NCBI GenBank assembly: GCA_015680685.1
Contig: MNCI01035767.1
Span: 22,093 to 86,092, forward strand
DNA length: 64,000 nt
DNA from: Gnetum montanum
Lineage: Eukaryota; Streptophyta; Gnetopsida; Gnetales; Gnetaceae
Reading direction: 5' to 3'
The notes beneath the pieces were generated by a model. The model had not been told where the DNA came from. It saw only the letters and a list, made by a program, of their open reading frames with translations, and ran no database searches. Position 1 is the first letter of the stretch. Every line of letters begins with the position of its first letter. A program made the position numbers and the translations under genes. Below, piece after piece: positions 1-9,890 of this stretch.

Positions 1-423
1 GTTGGATGATTAGAAACATCCTTACTATATCCATTGTGTGACCAAAAGCATTGTGGATGCATAGCTAAACTACAACATAACAGAAAAAGAATTGATGGTA
101 GTGGTGTTCGCCTTGGAGAATTCAGATGATATGTGCTTGGGTACAAGGTGTTCATGCACACAAATCACAGTGTAATTTAGTTCCTAATGAATAAAACAAT
201 GGTGAGCCCCTATGTCATATAGTAGTTGGTGATCTTGTAGGAATTTGATCTTACCATGGTAGATTGAAATGGAACCGAGAATGTGGTTGCTGACCACTTG
301 TTTTGATTGCGATGAAATAACAAAGAGGAAGAGAGTCCACTTTTAGATCAGTTTCTTGATGAACTCCTCTTTGCTAGGGCTATAATTAAACAAATTCCCA
401 TTGAACCTAACTAGTATGATGAC
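1..423 (+). pseudogene. RNase H domain remnant of A1
   Basis: The translated + strand reads as the end of the gypsy RT/RNase H region: a piece like LDDxKHPYYIHCVTKSI, then ELMVVVFALEKFR, then LGYKVFMHTNHS, which is the standard RNase H signature with TDH changed to TNH. It continues into the connector before integrase (ENVVADHL, then EEESPLLDQFLDELLF). Several in-frame stops (TAG, TGA) and small indels break it, so it cannot be active. The match to 25081-25480 in A2 is co-linear to the last base before the N at 424. Confidence 0.75.
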
Positions 424-424
424 N
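424..424. other. Single-N assembly join
   Basis: A lone N separates the plus-strand RNase H part of A1 from an integrase block that reads on the minus strand. Together with the N at 961 it bounds the inverted block exactly. Confidence 0.85.
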
Positions 425-960
425 GGCATATCAAACCTATTTAAAATATATTATTGTACAAATCAAGTACCCATAGAAGATGTGCAATCGGTAACAGTTG
501 TAGCTTCTACCCATTTCATATAATAGTCAACTTTGACTATGATGTATGCCTTTCCATTTGACATGGATGTGATGGAACCCATGAAGTCGGTGCCCTAAAT
601 ATCAAAGGGCTCCAATGGTCAAATCCAATGTTGACGTCCCACCACACAAGCAATCATTCCACAATCACATTGGTAGCATTCACAGGAGTCGACAAAGTGG
701 TGAGCATCCCTTAAAAGTATTCACCAGTGATACCCTTCCATGAGGATCTTAATGGTCATGCATCTCCCAACATAGTGGCCCTCACAAGCACCCTTATGAG
801 CATCTTGGAGACTGCACACTTCATCAACATTAGGTACACACCAACAAACCATGTCATTGGCACACACCTTATAAAGATGTTCATTGATTTCCATGAAGTG
901 TTTCACCTAGTGAAGAAACTATTATTTCTTCTTATTGTCCTAATCCTATGGCATCTCCTA
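425..960 (-). pseudogene. Integrase zinc-binding and core fragment of A1, in inverted orientation
   Basis: Read on the minus strand this block gives the integrase N-terminal part (EINEHLYKVCANDMVCWCVP, then LQDAHKGACEGHYVGRC, then MEGYHW) and the start of the catalytic core (SMSNGKAYIIVKVDYYMKW). It corresponds to A2 25500-26040 on the plus strand. It therefore faces the wrong way between two plus-strand neighbours of the same gene. Both ends coincide with single Ns (424 and 961). Turning the block round restores the order seen in A2, apart from small losses at each join. A scaffolding error is more likely than a biological inversion. Confidence 0.8.
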
Positions 961-961
961 N

Positions 962-1530
962 AGAATAGGGATATAACAAAAATACTAACCTGAACCGTTA
1001 GTAAATATAGGAGGGGTTGGAGCACAAAACTCAATGATGCCCTTTGGACCTACCACTCCACTTGGAAAATTCATATTGGCTACTCTTCGTATGAACTTGC
1101 ATATGAGAAATTACAAATTCTTCCAATTCAAACGAGGTTCTATATATTATCAACAAGTTTTAATCTTGAGCTTCACCTAAGTCTAGCACAAAAAGAAAGA
1201 TTGATGAATGTTAATGTGCTAGATGAGAACCAATTGATATACCTATCATCTAACAAGTTGCACAAGGCATTCAATAAAGAATGCCATGACCTTAAAATAA
1301 GAAAAGTAAAGTTTCAACTAGGAGATAGGGTTCTCTACTGGAATCCCACACATGTACCACAAAGAACCAAGTTTCAAATGTTGTGGGAGGTGCTTTATAT
1401 TATCTATGAAACCTTTCCTTTTGGATCATGTTAATCTACAAACTTGAAAGTCCAAATAATAAATTGCTCATCTACATGCAACAACCTTTCCATGAACCTA
1501 AGAGAGCTAGTGACTAGAACATCTCAACAG
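962..1530 (+). pseudogene. Integrase C-terminal part of A1
   Basis: The sequence resumes at the core end (NRDITKILT), passes through KLNDALWTYHSTWKIHIGYS, which is the gypsy integrase block normally read as LNDALWAYRTAWKTPIG, and reaches the C-terminal segment with KVKFQLGDRVLYWNP, the usual FKxGDKVL motif of the SH3-like domain. It ends in a proline-rich tail near 1530. The stretch 1201-1434 is open; elsewhere stops interrupt it. It is co-linear with A2 27745-28250. Not functional. Confidence 0.75.
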
Positions 1531-2012
1531 ATGTACATGCATACTCAATTTTTTAGATCTCCTCCTTCCAACTTAGTTGTGGGGGAGATGGCCATCCATG
1601 CTTATTAATTGAAGTAGCTCCTTAGTTTTTTTTTTCACTTTTTTTTTACATCATTTTTAGTATATTTTTCTCTTTCTTAAATATTTTACAATTTCTTCTA
1701 TACTTTACTTTATTTGGTTTGGATTTATTCTATGCTTTTCTAATGTTTTATTTTTTTTATTGCCACCAAGATTAAGTGAAACTCTAGCTATTGATTGATG
1801 GTGGTTTGTACTATAATGTTATTTGATTGCTAATGTTTGGATCCTATCTTTAAATTTTGGTGTTGATAACTAAGACATGATTTCTTTTTCATGATAACTG
1901 GTAGTGAGTCCACGTCATCCACCCATTCATAAATGTCTATGGTGTCTTTTATTTTGAAAATATGTAGTCCCTTCTTAAATGAAAATTTTAAAGAACTTGT
2001 AACCTTGGTAGT
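1531..2012 (+). other. A1 post-pol region, left part
   Basis: Non-coding. It starts with a G-rich purine tract (tgggggagatgg at about 1579-1590), followed by very T-rich DNA. It matches A2 28290-28765 and ends abruptly at the A2 insertion, with gtagt as target-site flank. Confidence 0.6.
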
Positions 2013-2884
2013 TGATGAGTTTTAGTTGGCTATATGGACAAGGCCTAGTCGATGCATCGTTCCATGTGTTGATTAGGCCCCATCGATGCAGGGTCTATTC
2101 TTACCTATAAATACGTGCTCACTAGCTACATTTATGATAATAGATGGATAACAGTAGTAGAGCTCTTGTAGTTTTTGCATTCGAAAGTTACAATATTTTC
2201 TCAAGTGCCCATAGTAGGAGTCATTAAGTGTATGGATCTTTATTCGAGCATTGTTGTACCTGAGCATGATAGTGTGTACGACAATAAAGATGAGCTTCTT
2301 GATAAGCCTTGTAGCATTCTAGATAGTTTAGCTATTTTATTCATGCATTTAATGTTTTCTATTATTTATTTAATGTTTTCCAATAATTAAGCTAAGTAAG
2401 CGAGAAAAAATAGATAGATTAAATACATAAGCATGACTGCTTTGAGCATAACACATATTCGCTTAGTAACCCTAGTAGCGTTATTGCTTGATACACCTAG
2501 TAGTGGAGCACTTGGTAACCTAGTAGTGGATACATGGGTTTAGGATGTGTACGAAAAGTGGGATCAGATGCTTATGTTGGGATTAGTTAGAGATTGGTTA
2601 GTTAGTTAAATTAAATTAGTCATTAAATTACTTTCTCTCTCTCTTCAAGCTCCAAAGAACATAAAACATAAAATGATAAAAATCATATGCCTTGATTGCA
2701 GTTAACCATATCTTTGTACTTCACAAGTATAATTGAGAAGACACTGAATGACATTTAGGGCAAGGTTCACTTCCTAGAAGACTAGTGTACTAGAAACTAT
2801 AGAGTTTGTAAATTTCATGGGATTGCACATGAGCACTTTGTGATTTGTATGGTTGGGCATAGGGGTACCCTTCACCACTCATCA
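2013..2884 (+). repeat. A2 5' LTR
   Basis: The 872-bp repeat starts TGATGAGT and ends ACTCATCA. It matches 33457-34314 (3' LTR), 38984-39796 (A1) and, inverted, 46663-47536 (D). A TATA-like box (cctataaata) lies near 2105 and is kept in the partner LTR. A pyrimidine-rich run and the primer site follow the 3' end. Confidence 0.88.
2103..2112 (+). promoter_or_regulatory. TATA box of the A2 5' LTR
   Basis: The run acctataaata lies about 95 bp into the LTR and is kept at the same place in the 3' LTR (about 33562). The preceding block contains two AGGCC...TCGATG-type repeats that recur in the internal region (see 29835-29940). Confidence 0.55.
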
Positions 2885-2885
2885 T

Positions 2886-2904
2886 TGGCGTCATTGCTAG
2901 GGAC
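2886..2904 (+). promoter_or_regulatory. Primer-binding site of A2 (tRNA-Asp type)
   Basis: TGGCGTCATTGCTAGGGAC begins two bases after the LTR. It resembles the plant tRNA-Asp primer site TGGCGCCGTTGCCGGGGAC, with C-to-T changes as the main difference. D carries the sister form TGGTATCCTTGCTAGGGAC at 46643-46661. Confidence 0.7.
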
Positions 2905-2989
2905 TTTTTTTGTTGAAACATGTGCTATTTAGGCTTAGTGGATATCATTAATATCATTTGATGAACACCAAGGTCGACATCACTCTCAC

Positions 2990-4967
2990 CTGATACATAA
3001 CTATTAAAGCACACTGATACTTTATTTGTTTGCAAAATGTCTTCTTCTCATAGGAAAAATGATATGAAATCGTCGATCCCACAAAAGTGCAAAGTGATAT
3101 ATACTCATCCAGATGAGTTTGTGCTTGATTTTACCTTCATCTACCACCCCAGGATGAGCAACTACGATGGTATGATATGAAAGGCAACATTGTATTGCCC
3201 CCGATTGATCTATGCCCATGATGTTGCTTCAAACTCTGAAGAAGGTGGGCATCTTAGATCTTCAAGAGGAATACATTATGAATAGTTATGACACCCAGGA
3301 CTACCATCCCACTGACACACAATGTAGGCGAGATCGACATTAGGAGAGGCATCATGAGGATGCTAAGGGAAAACAGTTTACCATTCCCTTGTTCGTTTTG
3401 AACAAAGACAATAATGAGGGTCCTACCTCTAAGGATTCTTAGCATGAAGATTCTCTACCATTTGTTACTAGTGATGAGGGTGTGACCTTGAATCTACAAT
3501 CTACAATCCACAATTTAGGTTCAAGAAAAGATGACAGTCAAGGTAAGGGATCAAACATGCATCAAGATGATATGAAAAATAATGAACGTGGCCATGATAG
3601 CCAAGGGAAAATTGGTAGATTTCATGGTAGAGGTAGTCCTCCTCCCTCTTGCCCCTCTTCATCTGCATCTACTTCTTTTTCCTCTTTCGATTTTGAAAGA
3701 TGTCGCAGAAGGAACAACCATGATGGAGGTGAGCATAGAGGCAGTAATACTAATCACCATGCCCATAATAATCAAAGGAGTAACAGAGGACATCATTAGT
3801 GATAACAAAATCATGATGATGATGAGCCTTTATTGGTGACTCAAAGTATGTTTAACATTACAGAGGTAATTAAGATTCCAACTAGGCATGTGAAAGATAG
3901 TCAGATTACATGCTTAGACATGAAAAATATCATAAGATTTGAGAGGGGATATAACTTTGATCTATAGAAATTTCTACAAGATTTCCATGATGCTTGTGCT
4001 TTGCAAAACATTGAAAATGATTGGTAGAAACTCAAACTATTTCCCAGGACACTCATCAAAGAAGTTGAAAGCTAGTACTGATCTTTAGAGCTAAAATCTA
4101 TCCACAGATGGTGTACTATGCTAAAATTATTTAATGATAAATATCAAATATACTCCAGAGTGTCCAACCTGAGAAGGTAAATCCAAGGCTAGAAATAGGG
4201 AACACATGAACCCTTGGATGCTGCCATGGGCAGATATTATTCTCTCTTACATTGATGCCTTGGCCATGATTCCTCTCAGAGGGAGCAACTTCACCACATC
4301 ATAGATGGCCTCAGAGTAGAAACCAGAAGAAATATTGGGGTTTATGCCAAAGGGATATTGTCTGAACTAAGAGCTCATTAGATACAAAGGGTTATAGAAT
4401 AGGTTGTAAAAGAAGAAGGTGAGTTGCGAAAAAGGAAAAGTGCAAAAGAATATAATAGGGATCCTTGCATAAGGAAATAGGAGGTTTGATTTTGTGATGA
4501 GGAGGAGTCACCACTCAATGAAGTGGTGAATAGGAAAACCTTGCTCATCCAAAAATCTATTTCTAATATTTTAGCAAAGGTTTATAAATTATGGGACTCT
4601 TTGTATGAAAAATTTTAAACTACTATGAAGATTACTAAAGAATCCAAAGAGCAAAATAGTAATTGTAGTCGTAGAAGGGGGAAAGAAGTTGAATGTGCCT
4701 ACCAAAGAGGTAAGGGAAAAGCTATTGTAGTAGAAAAAGTTGTGAAGATAGACTCTAATAATGATGTTGGTTATGAAATTTTTTAGTATGAACATCCTAA
4801 GGGATGTTGCCCTATGACGTCAAACTAACAAGATTCTAGGGTGTACACATTGAATCCTTGACTAGAACAGAGGCAAGCACCTAAACAATTACCTTATCTT
4901 GAAGGAAATTCAAGGTAGTTCCACCAACAACAACAAGCTTATTATCCAAGTGGAGCTCCACCACAAC
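2990..4967 (+). pseudogene. A2 gag, N-terminal and central part
   Basis: Reading starts near MSSSHRKNDMKSS at about 3029 and includes an Asn/His/Ser-rich linker (open at 3482-3799: GRFHGRGSPPPSCPSSSAS, then many His and Asn). A gag-like helical domain follows (FERGYNFDL, then FLQDFHDACALQNIENDW, then LDAAMGRYYSLLHCLGHD). Next comes a basic, Glu/Lys-rich part and a QQQQAYYPSGAPPQ tail. At least ten in-frame stops, mostly TAG, make it dead. At 4967 it is cut by the insertion of B and continues at about 22635. Frames shift at least once near 3480 and 3830. Confidence 0.65.
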
Positions 4968-5556
4968 TGTACCGTCTGAAATCGTCGGTTTCCGGCTGGA
5001 AGGAAACAGAGGCCGTGGGATCATAAGATGCGCACAGAAGATCCTACCTTCGCCTGAGGGTGAGCTGGAATAAACGAAGGTAGAGTACCTTGGGTGGTCC
5101 ACACACGGATCAAACAAAGATTTCCCCAAACGTACACCGAAGTGCTATACGCTGGGTTATACGTAAACGACGTAACGGGTGTAAATCAGAGCATAAAACA
5201 GTGTAACTGATGCAAACAGAGCGTAACGTAAACCAGCGAAAATAGAATACATGCAACAATTAATGCAAACTGTAAATGATTTTGGGAAGAAAATGTAACA
5301 ATGGAATTACAGAATGAAAGTACAATGCACCGGTCTAACGCAGTTGTGACTGGAACACAAGGCGGACGAAAAGCCCTGGTGGGTTTAAGGATGATTGTGG
5401 CTGGTTCACACTGTAGGCATAGCGTAGAGGCTGTATGCTCAGCGTACAGGGTTGTCCAGCGTAAAAGGTTTTATGCTCTAGTTCGCAGCGTCTCTGCTCT
5501 TTGGTGTGCTCTGGGAATTTTTGCCAACCTCCCCGGATCTCGTGAAAAATTAGGCT

Positions 5557-5564
5557 TTTATATA
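5557..5564 (-). promoter_or_regulatory. TATA box of the B 3' LTR
   Basis: On the minus strand the run ccctatataaaagcc is a strong TATA box. The matching site in the 5' LTR (about 22012-22020) reads ttttatacagg on the plus strand, so it has mutated there. Confidence 0.55.
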
Positions 5565-5639
5565 GGGTTTTGACGGTGTACTCGGGTTAGGAGACACGTG
5601 GCACATTGACTGGGTGCAAGAGCATAAAATTTACAAGCG

Positions 5640-6130
5640 TAAAATATGTTACATTTTCCAGGCGTATACGCTGGGCGTATACGTTGTTTGCAGCAAGCGT
5701 AAACTATAGGCATATACGCTAGAGGTGCTGGGCGTATACGCTGGGGCGTATATGCTGATGTGCTGGGCGTATGTGGACTTAGGCGTAGATGTCGTGGACA
5801 CTGGCATATACGCTGATGGATGCTGGGCGTATACACTGGTGTGCTGGGCGTATACGCTGCGGCGTATACGCTAATGTTTGCTGCCTTGTACCAAATCTTG
5901 TTCTGCAATGCTGTTTCCATGCTGTTTCCGGGGATCTTATTGCTAGGCGTATGCATCTGTTGTACCTGCTGGGTGTACATGCGAGGCGTGGACGCTAGGC
6001 GTATACGCTGTGAACTTGAGCGTACACGCTGGGCGTATACGCTGAGATTTTGAGCGTATACGTTGGGAATGTACACTTGGGCGTATACGGTGGGCGTATA
6101 CGTTGGGACTGCATACTTAGTGGAAATTAA
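5640..6130 (-). repeat. GCGTATACGC-rich block of the B 3' LTR
   Basis: A dense run of the 10-bp palindrome GCGTATACGC and near forms (gcgtatacgttg, gcatatacgctg, gcgtatgtgg), spaced irregularly and often joined by ctggg or ctgatgtg. The same block recurs at 22105-22560 in the other LTR. Because it lacks stops on the minus strand it yields a long low-complexity frame rich in YTP and VYAQ, which is a by-product. Confidence 0.8.
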
Positions 6131-6237
6131 GCATCGGATCTCCAAAGTTTGCCAAGTGCGACACCAGATGTAGCTATGCTCGTCTGTACTGCTTGGTGTT
6201 GGACAAGTACTAAGCTCAAAATTTTTGTGGTGTTTCA

Positions 6238-6252
6238 TTGGCCCCTCTTTGT
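6238..6252 (-). promoter_or_regulatory. Polypurine tract of B
   Basis: On the minus strand the sequence just before the LTR start reads aacaaagaggggccaa, a purine run ending two bases before TGAAACACC. It fixes the inner LTR boundary. Confidence 0.65.
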
Positions 6253-7325
6253 TGACGTTTGGAGGAATTGACCCGAGAAGTGTCGACAAAGAAGTGCAAA
6301 ACACCACAAGCAACTTGATAGAGACTTTGTCCATTACCACTTGACTAGATGTCATCGCACTGTGTTCAGTAGTACATGGGATTGGGATAATGGAATTTTG
6401 TAGTTGGTAGGGGAATTGGGATTGTGAGGACTAGTAACTGCCCAAGGGATTGTGCTTGGTGAAAAGGGGATGCTCTGGTGTGTGTGTCATGCTGATCCTT
6501 GTCAATAGCCATTATTTAGCAGACTTGGAATCCAGACATGTAATGTGTGTCCTTTGGCGGAACTAGACTCTTGGGTAATGTTCAAGAGAACTTGCTGGCA
6601 AGACCAAAGCCATGGGAGGATGTGTTACATTCTTTGGAGGAACAGGGCCCTTGTTTAGTTTTTAGGGGAAGCCTGTTGGCGAAGAGCCAAAGCTATGCAA
6701 CTGAATGTTTTTTGATTTTTTTGACATGATTACTTAGTTCCAAGACAACAGCCTTCCTATCTAGGGCTTGTATGGGAAGTGCCAAGGGTTCTGCATTTTT
6801 TTTGGAAGAAACTTTGCTTTGATTCTGTACTCATGCGTAAGTGCTATTTCGTGTGTTGCAACTGCTTCAAAGTATTACAGTATGCAACAGCGTGCTCAAA
6901 GCTTTGGATGTACTAGGTGTCTCAAAGGTGTGACTAAGTAAACTGTGTCAGTGCATAGATAGAGAGTGTGTCGGGAGATGGGGATGTACTAGCGAATGGT
7001 TTGATTTAGTCTTGCCATGTGTGCTATGAACATTGTCCCATCTTGCTGCTTATGATGAAATGCATTCTTGTGTGAAAATCTCTGGGTGTCATCCTGCAAA
7101 CATAACTCTAAGGAAACAAGAAAACCATGAGTGAATAAGAGAGCTTAGACTTACACAGTTACAAATACATTAGAGGTGATTTCAGGCACTGTATATGAGT
7201 GGCAGCGACGTTGGTGGGATTGTCTGATGGCGAGCAATGCAGTGATTCCGATGAAGCTTGAATGTGGCGATGGATTGAGGAGCCATAGATGAACTTGCCG
7301 GCTTATAGTCTTGGTGGACTATCAT
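6253..7325. other. B 3' untranslated region, no gene seen
   Basis: About 1.07 kb between the polypurine tract and motif array 1. Only short frames occur and none looks like a protein family. The strand of any transcript would be that of B (minus). Confidence 0.5.
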
Positions 7326-7330
7326 GGGTT

Positions 7331-7640
7331 AGTTTTATGTCATGACCCATTGGACATTGCCAGTTTAGCATCGTGGTGGACGTTACATTGCCAGTTTTTA
7401 GTCTTAGCGGACTATGAAGAGGCAAACTAGTTTATAGTTTTAGCGGACTCGGGCGAGTGCGACCTTGGCAGTTTACTGTCGTGCCGGACATGTGCTAGTT
7501 TATCGTCATTGCAGACACTGTGTGGTATCAGTTTATCATCATGATTCCAGGACGAGCTGTCGTACCAGTTTTAAGTCATGATCCAAGACTATTCTGTGGT
7601 ATCAGTTTATAGTCGTGACTCTAGGACTCGCACGTACCTG
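7331..7640 (+). repeat. Motif array 1 (downstream of B integrase)
   Basis: Nine copies of an AGTTTA-led unit start at 7331, 7362, 7393, 7429, 7470, 7497, 7530, 7567 and 7604, with spacing 27-41 bp. The body approximates AGTTTAtrGTCrT, a few bases, then GGAC. It is the same motif type, in the same direction, as arrays 2 and 3, and it begins about 10 bp beyond the integrase stop. Confidence 0.7.
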
Positions 7641-7649
7641 AGCTTGTAC

Positions 7650-8736
7650 TCAAATGTAGAACGGTTTTAGGAACAAGTGATTGGTTGGATTGGCAAGCTC
7701 ATTTCCTTCCATATCAGCGAGCTTAAATGGTCCGTTGTCAAATGCTTTAATGACCAAGTAAGGCCCTTCCTAGTTGGCTGAGAATTTGTCTGAGTGTTCT
7801 CGAAATGCCTTAAGTACAAGATCACCTTCTTTGATAGGGTGCTTATGGGTGTCATGCCGATGTCGTTGCCGTTGTTGTTTTTGATACCATTCGATCTGAT
7901 CAAGGGCACGTATGCGTTCTTCCTCCACTGAGTCGAGGTCAATGATGCACAGATCATCATTCTGCCCATCGTCGAGGAGTCTGGAAAGTGTTATCCTTAA
8001 AGATGGTACCTGTAATTCCAAAGGTAAAACAGCTTCTGAACCGTAAACAAGACTATATGGTGTTTTACCTGTTGAAGTTCGATGTGTAGTACGGTATGCC
8101 CACAATGCGTATATCAATTGTTCGTGCCATCTTCGCTTGCTTTGGGTGAGCATCTTTTTGAGTATTGTAATAATCGTTTTGTTTGTCGCCTCTGCTNNNN
8201 NNNNNNNNNNNNNNNNNNNNNNNNNNNNNNNNNNNNNNNNNNNNNNNNNNNNNNNNNNNNNNNNNNNNNNNNNNNNNNNNNNNNNNNNNNNNNNNNNNNN
8301 NNNNNNNNNNNNNNNNNNNNNNNNATGAGGGTGTTATCGGGCCGATAAGGTCCAATCCCCACTTTTGAAAGGGCCACGTGATTTACGCTGTATGCAACTC
8401 ATTTGGTGGGACATGTATTAGATTGCTATGTTTTTTACAAGTACTACATGTTTTGACCTTAGAGAGGCAGTCATATTCCATGTGTGGCCAATAGTAGCCT
8501 AAGCATCTTATCTTTTTTGCCATGGCTTTTGGCGCTATGTGTCCTCCGCATAGTCCGTCGTGTACTTGTTCGACAATGGTTTGGGCATCGGTACTATTGA
8601 CGCATGTTAGCAATATGCCTTCGTAGGATCTACGACATAATATGTCCCCTATTAGGGTATACTGCATAGAATGTTTTTGTACTGCAGTATACAAACATTC
8701 TAAGTAGTACGAACAAGGTATGTCGTGGTGTTTCAC
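7650..8736 (-). pseudogene. B integrase
   Basis: The N-terminal zinc-binding domain is visible (GGHIAPKAMAKKIRCLGYYW, then VKTCSTC; an HHCC type). The core begins at WPFQKWGLDLIGPITPS with the first catalytic Asp. The middle is lost in a run of Ns (8197-8324). After the gap the core ends with EATNKTI (catalytic Glu) and YALWAYRTTHRTSTGKTPY, and the C-terminal domain has HPIKEGDLVLKAF and ends LKPFYI with a stop at 7650. The second catalytic Asp falls in the gap. A frame change across the gap and a stop near 7770 break the frame. The order RT-RNH-INT is the gypsy order. Confidence 0.85.
8197..8324. other. Assembly gap (128 N)
   Basis: A run of N inside the B integrase core. It hides the second catalytic Asp. 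Confidence 0.99.
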
Positions 8737-8739
8737 CGC

Positions 8740-9361
8740 GTAGAAGGTATTCTTTTATGTCATCATACCATTCTATGGCATGTGTTGTACTAACAGATGC
8801 AACCAACAGCGTGTCAAGAGTATCGGTTATTGGTTCAGCACAGCTGGTTATGGAGCTTGGCAACATGTGGAACATGTCAGGCGATACGTTTAATGCCAAG
8901 GTGGCTAGTGCATCTGCAATGGTATTGTCATTTCTAGAGGTGTGTTGCACATCGATGTTTTCGAATTGCCTCATTAGGTGTTTTGCTAGATCGCAGTATG
9001 GTTGTAAATGTTGGGCTTTACATGTATAGACGTCTGTGACCTGGTTTATGACCAGTTGCGAGTCTCCTCTGACCACAAGCTGTGTGATGTCTAAAGCCAA
9101 TGCCACCGCGAGACCTCTAAGGAGACCTTCGTACTCTACTATGTTGTTTGTACAATGAAAGTTGAAACGATAAGCAAAGGGTCGGATTTCCCCGGAGGGA
9201 TAGGTGATGACAATGGCTGCACTTCCCCCTCGAGAGGTGGATGCTTCATCAAAGTTTAGAATGACATTGTAGTCGTTGGGCACTATGTCTATTGCGCTTA
9301 TATTCTCATCCGGGAACTCTGGCTCTATTATCGCTTGATCGCGCGTTGGTGACATGGCCAT
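8740..9361 (-). pseudogene. B second (archaeal-type) RNase H domain
   Basis: The domain follows the first RNase H. It shows FDEASTSRGGSAAIVITYPS (the usual FDGA motif with Gly changed to Glu), TNNIVEYEGLLRGLAVAL with the catalytic Glu, VRGDSQLVINQV with a catalytic Asp, and TIADALATLAL at the end. This extra aRNH domain between RNH and INT is the hallmark of the Tat lineage, including Ogre and Retand. It is mostly open over 9361-8630 and leads into integrase after a frame change. It is probably inactive only because the whole element is. Confidence 0.88.
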
Positions 9362-9394
9362 TTGAGTTGCTATGGCTTGACCTTTGACCGATGA

Positions 9395-9890
9395 TTATGC
9401 TATGTAGTGCAGGTCAAATTCAGCTATCATGGCTTTCCAGCGGGCTATTCGACTCGTTTCGTAAATTTTTACTGTGATGGCCCTAAGCACATTATCCTTG
9501 CAAATTATATTAACTTGGTTACGGAAGAAATAATGTCGCCATTTTCTCAAAGAGAAGACCAAAGCTAAACAGGACCTCTCCACATTGTTATACCTTTTCT
9601 CATGGGCAACTACTACATGGCTTAAGTAATATACAGGGACTTCGGTTCCATCATCTTCAAGCATAGACGTGATTGACGAATCCGAAGAAGCAAGGTAGAT
9701 GTAAAACGGTTTATCGTTTTGAGGTGGATAAACCGTGGGTAATCGGGCAAGTGTTGTTTTAATGTTATTGAATGCTTCTTGACACTGCGGAGTCCATTCA
9801 AAATGGATCTTCTTGCGTAACAGGTGGTTCATAGGTTTTAGTTTGTCTGTCAATTTGTCTATGAAGCGCTTGATAAACTGTAATCTACCT
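9395..9890 (-). pseudogene. B first RNase H domain (gypsy type)
   Basis: After RT come the thumb/connector (PMNHLLRKKIHFEWTPQCQE) and the gypsy RNase H (PFYIYLASSDSSITSMLEDD, then EKRYNNVERSCLALVFSLRK, then WRHYFF, then RIARWKAMIAEFDLHYIA). The usual first Asp of this domain (D in YLA.SD) is replaced or shifted, which is common in Tat elements where this domain has degenerated. One TAG near 9392 separates it from the second RNase H; frame is otherwise kept with RT. Confidence 0.82.

Larger units (their letters stand above)
4968..6237 (-). repeat. B 3' LTR
   Basis: A 1270-bp LTR. On the minus strand it starts TGAAACACCAC (6237) and ends GGTACA (4968). The start matches the LTR of C (TGAAACACCATG at 53436), and the polypurine tract lies immediately outside at 6238-6252. 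The partner is 21423-22634. About 5640-6120 holds roughly a dozen copies of gcgtatac, many as the palindrome GCGTATACGC. Confidence 0.85.

Noticed and set aside
4960-4967. 5-bp target-site duplication for B (acaac against ccaac at 22635)
   Set aside because: The right end of B is truncated by about 57 bp, so any match there is accidental.
5558-6355. Open frame of 265 codons with YTP/VYAQ repeats, and similar frames at 22013-22543
   Set aside because: It arises from the GCGTATACGC word block of the LTRs, has no domain and lies in a region that is non-coding in C. It is a composition effect.
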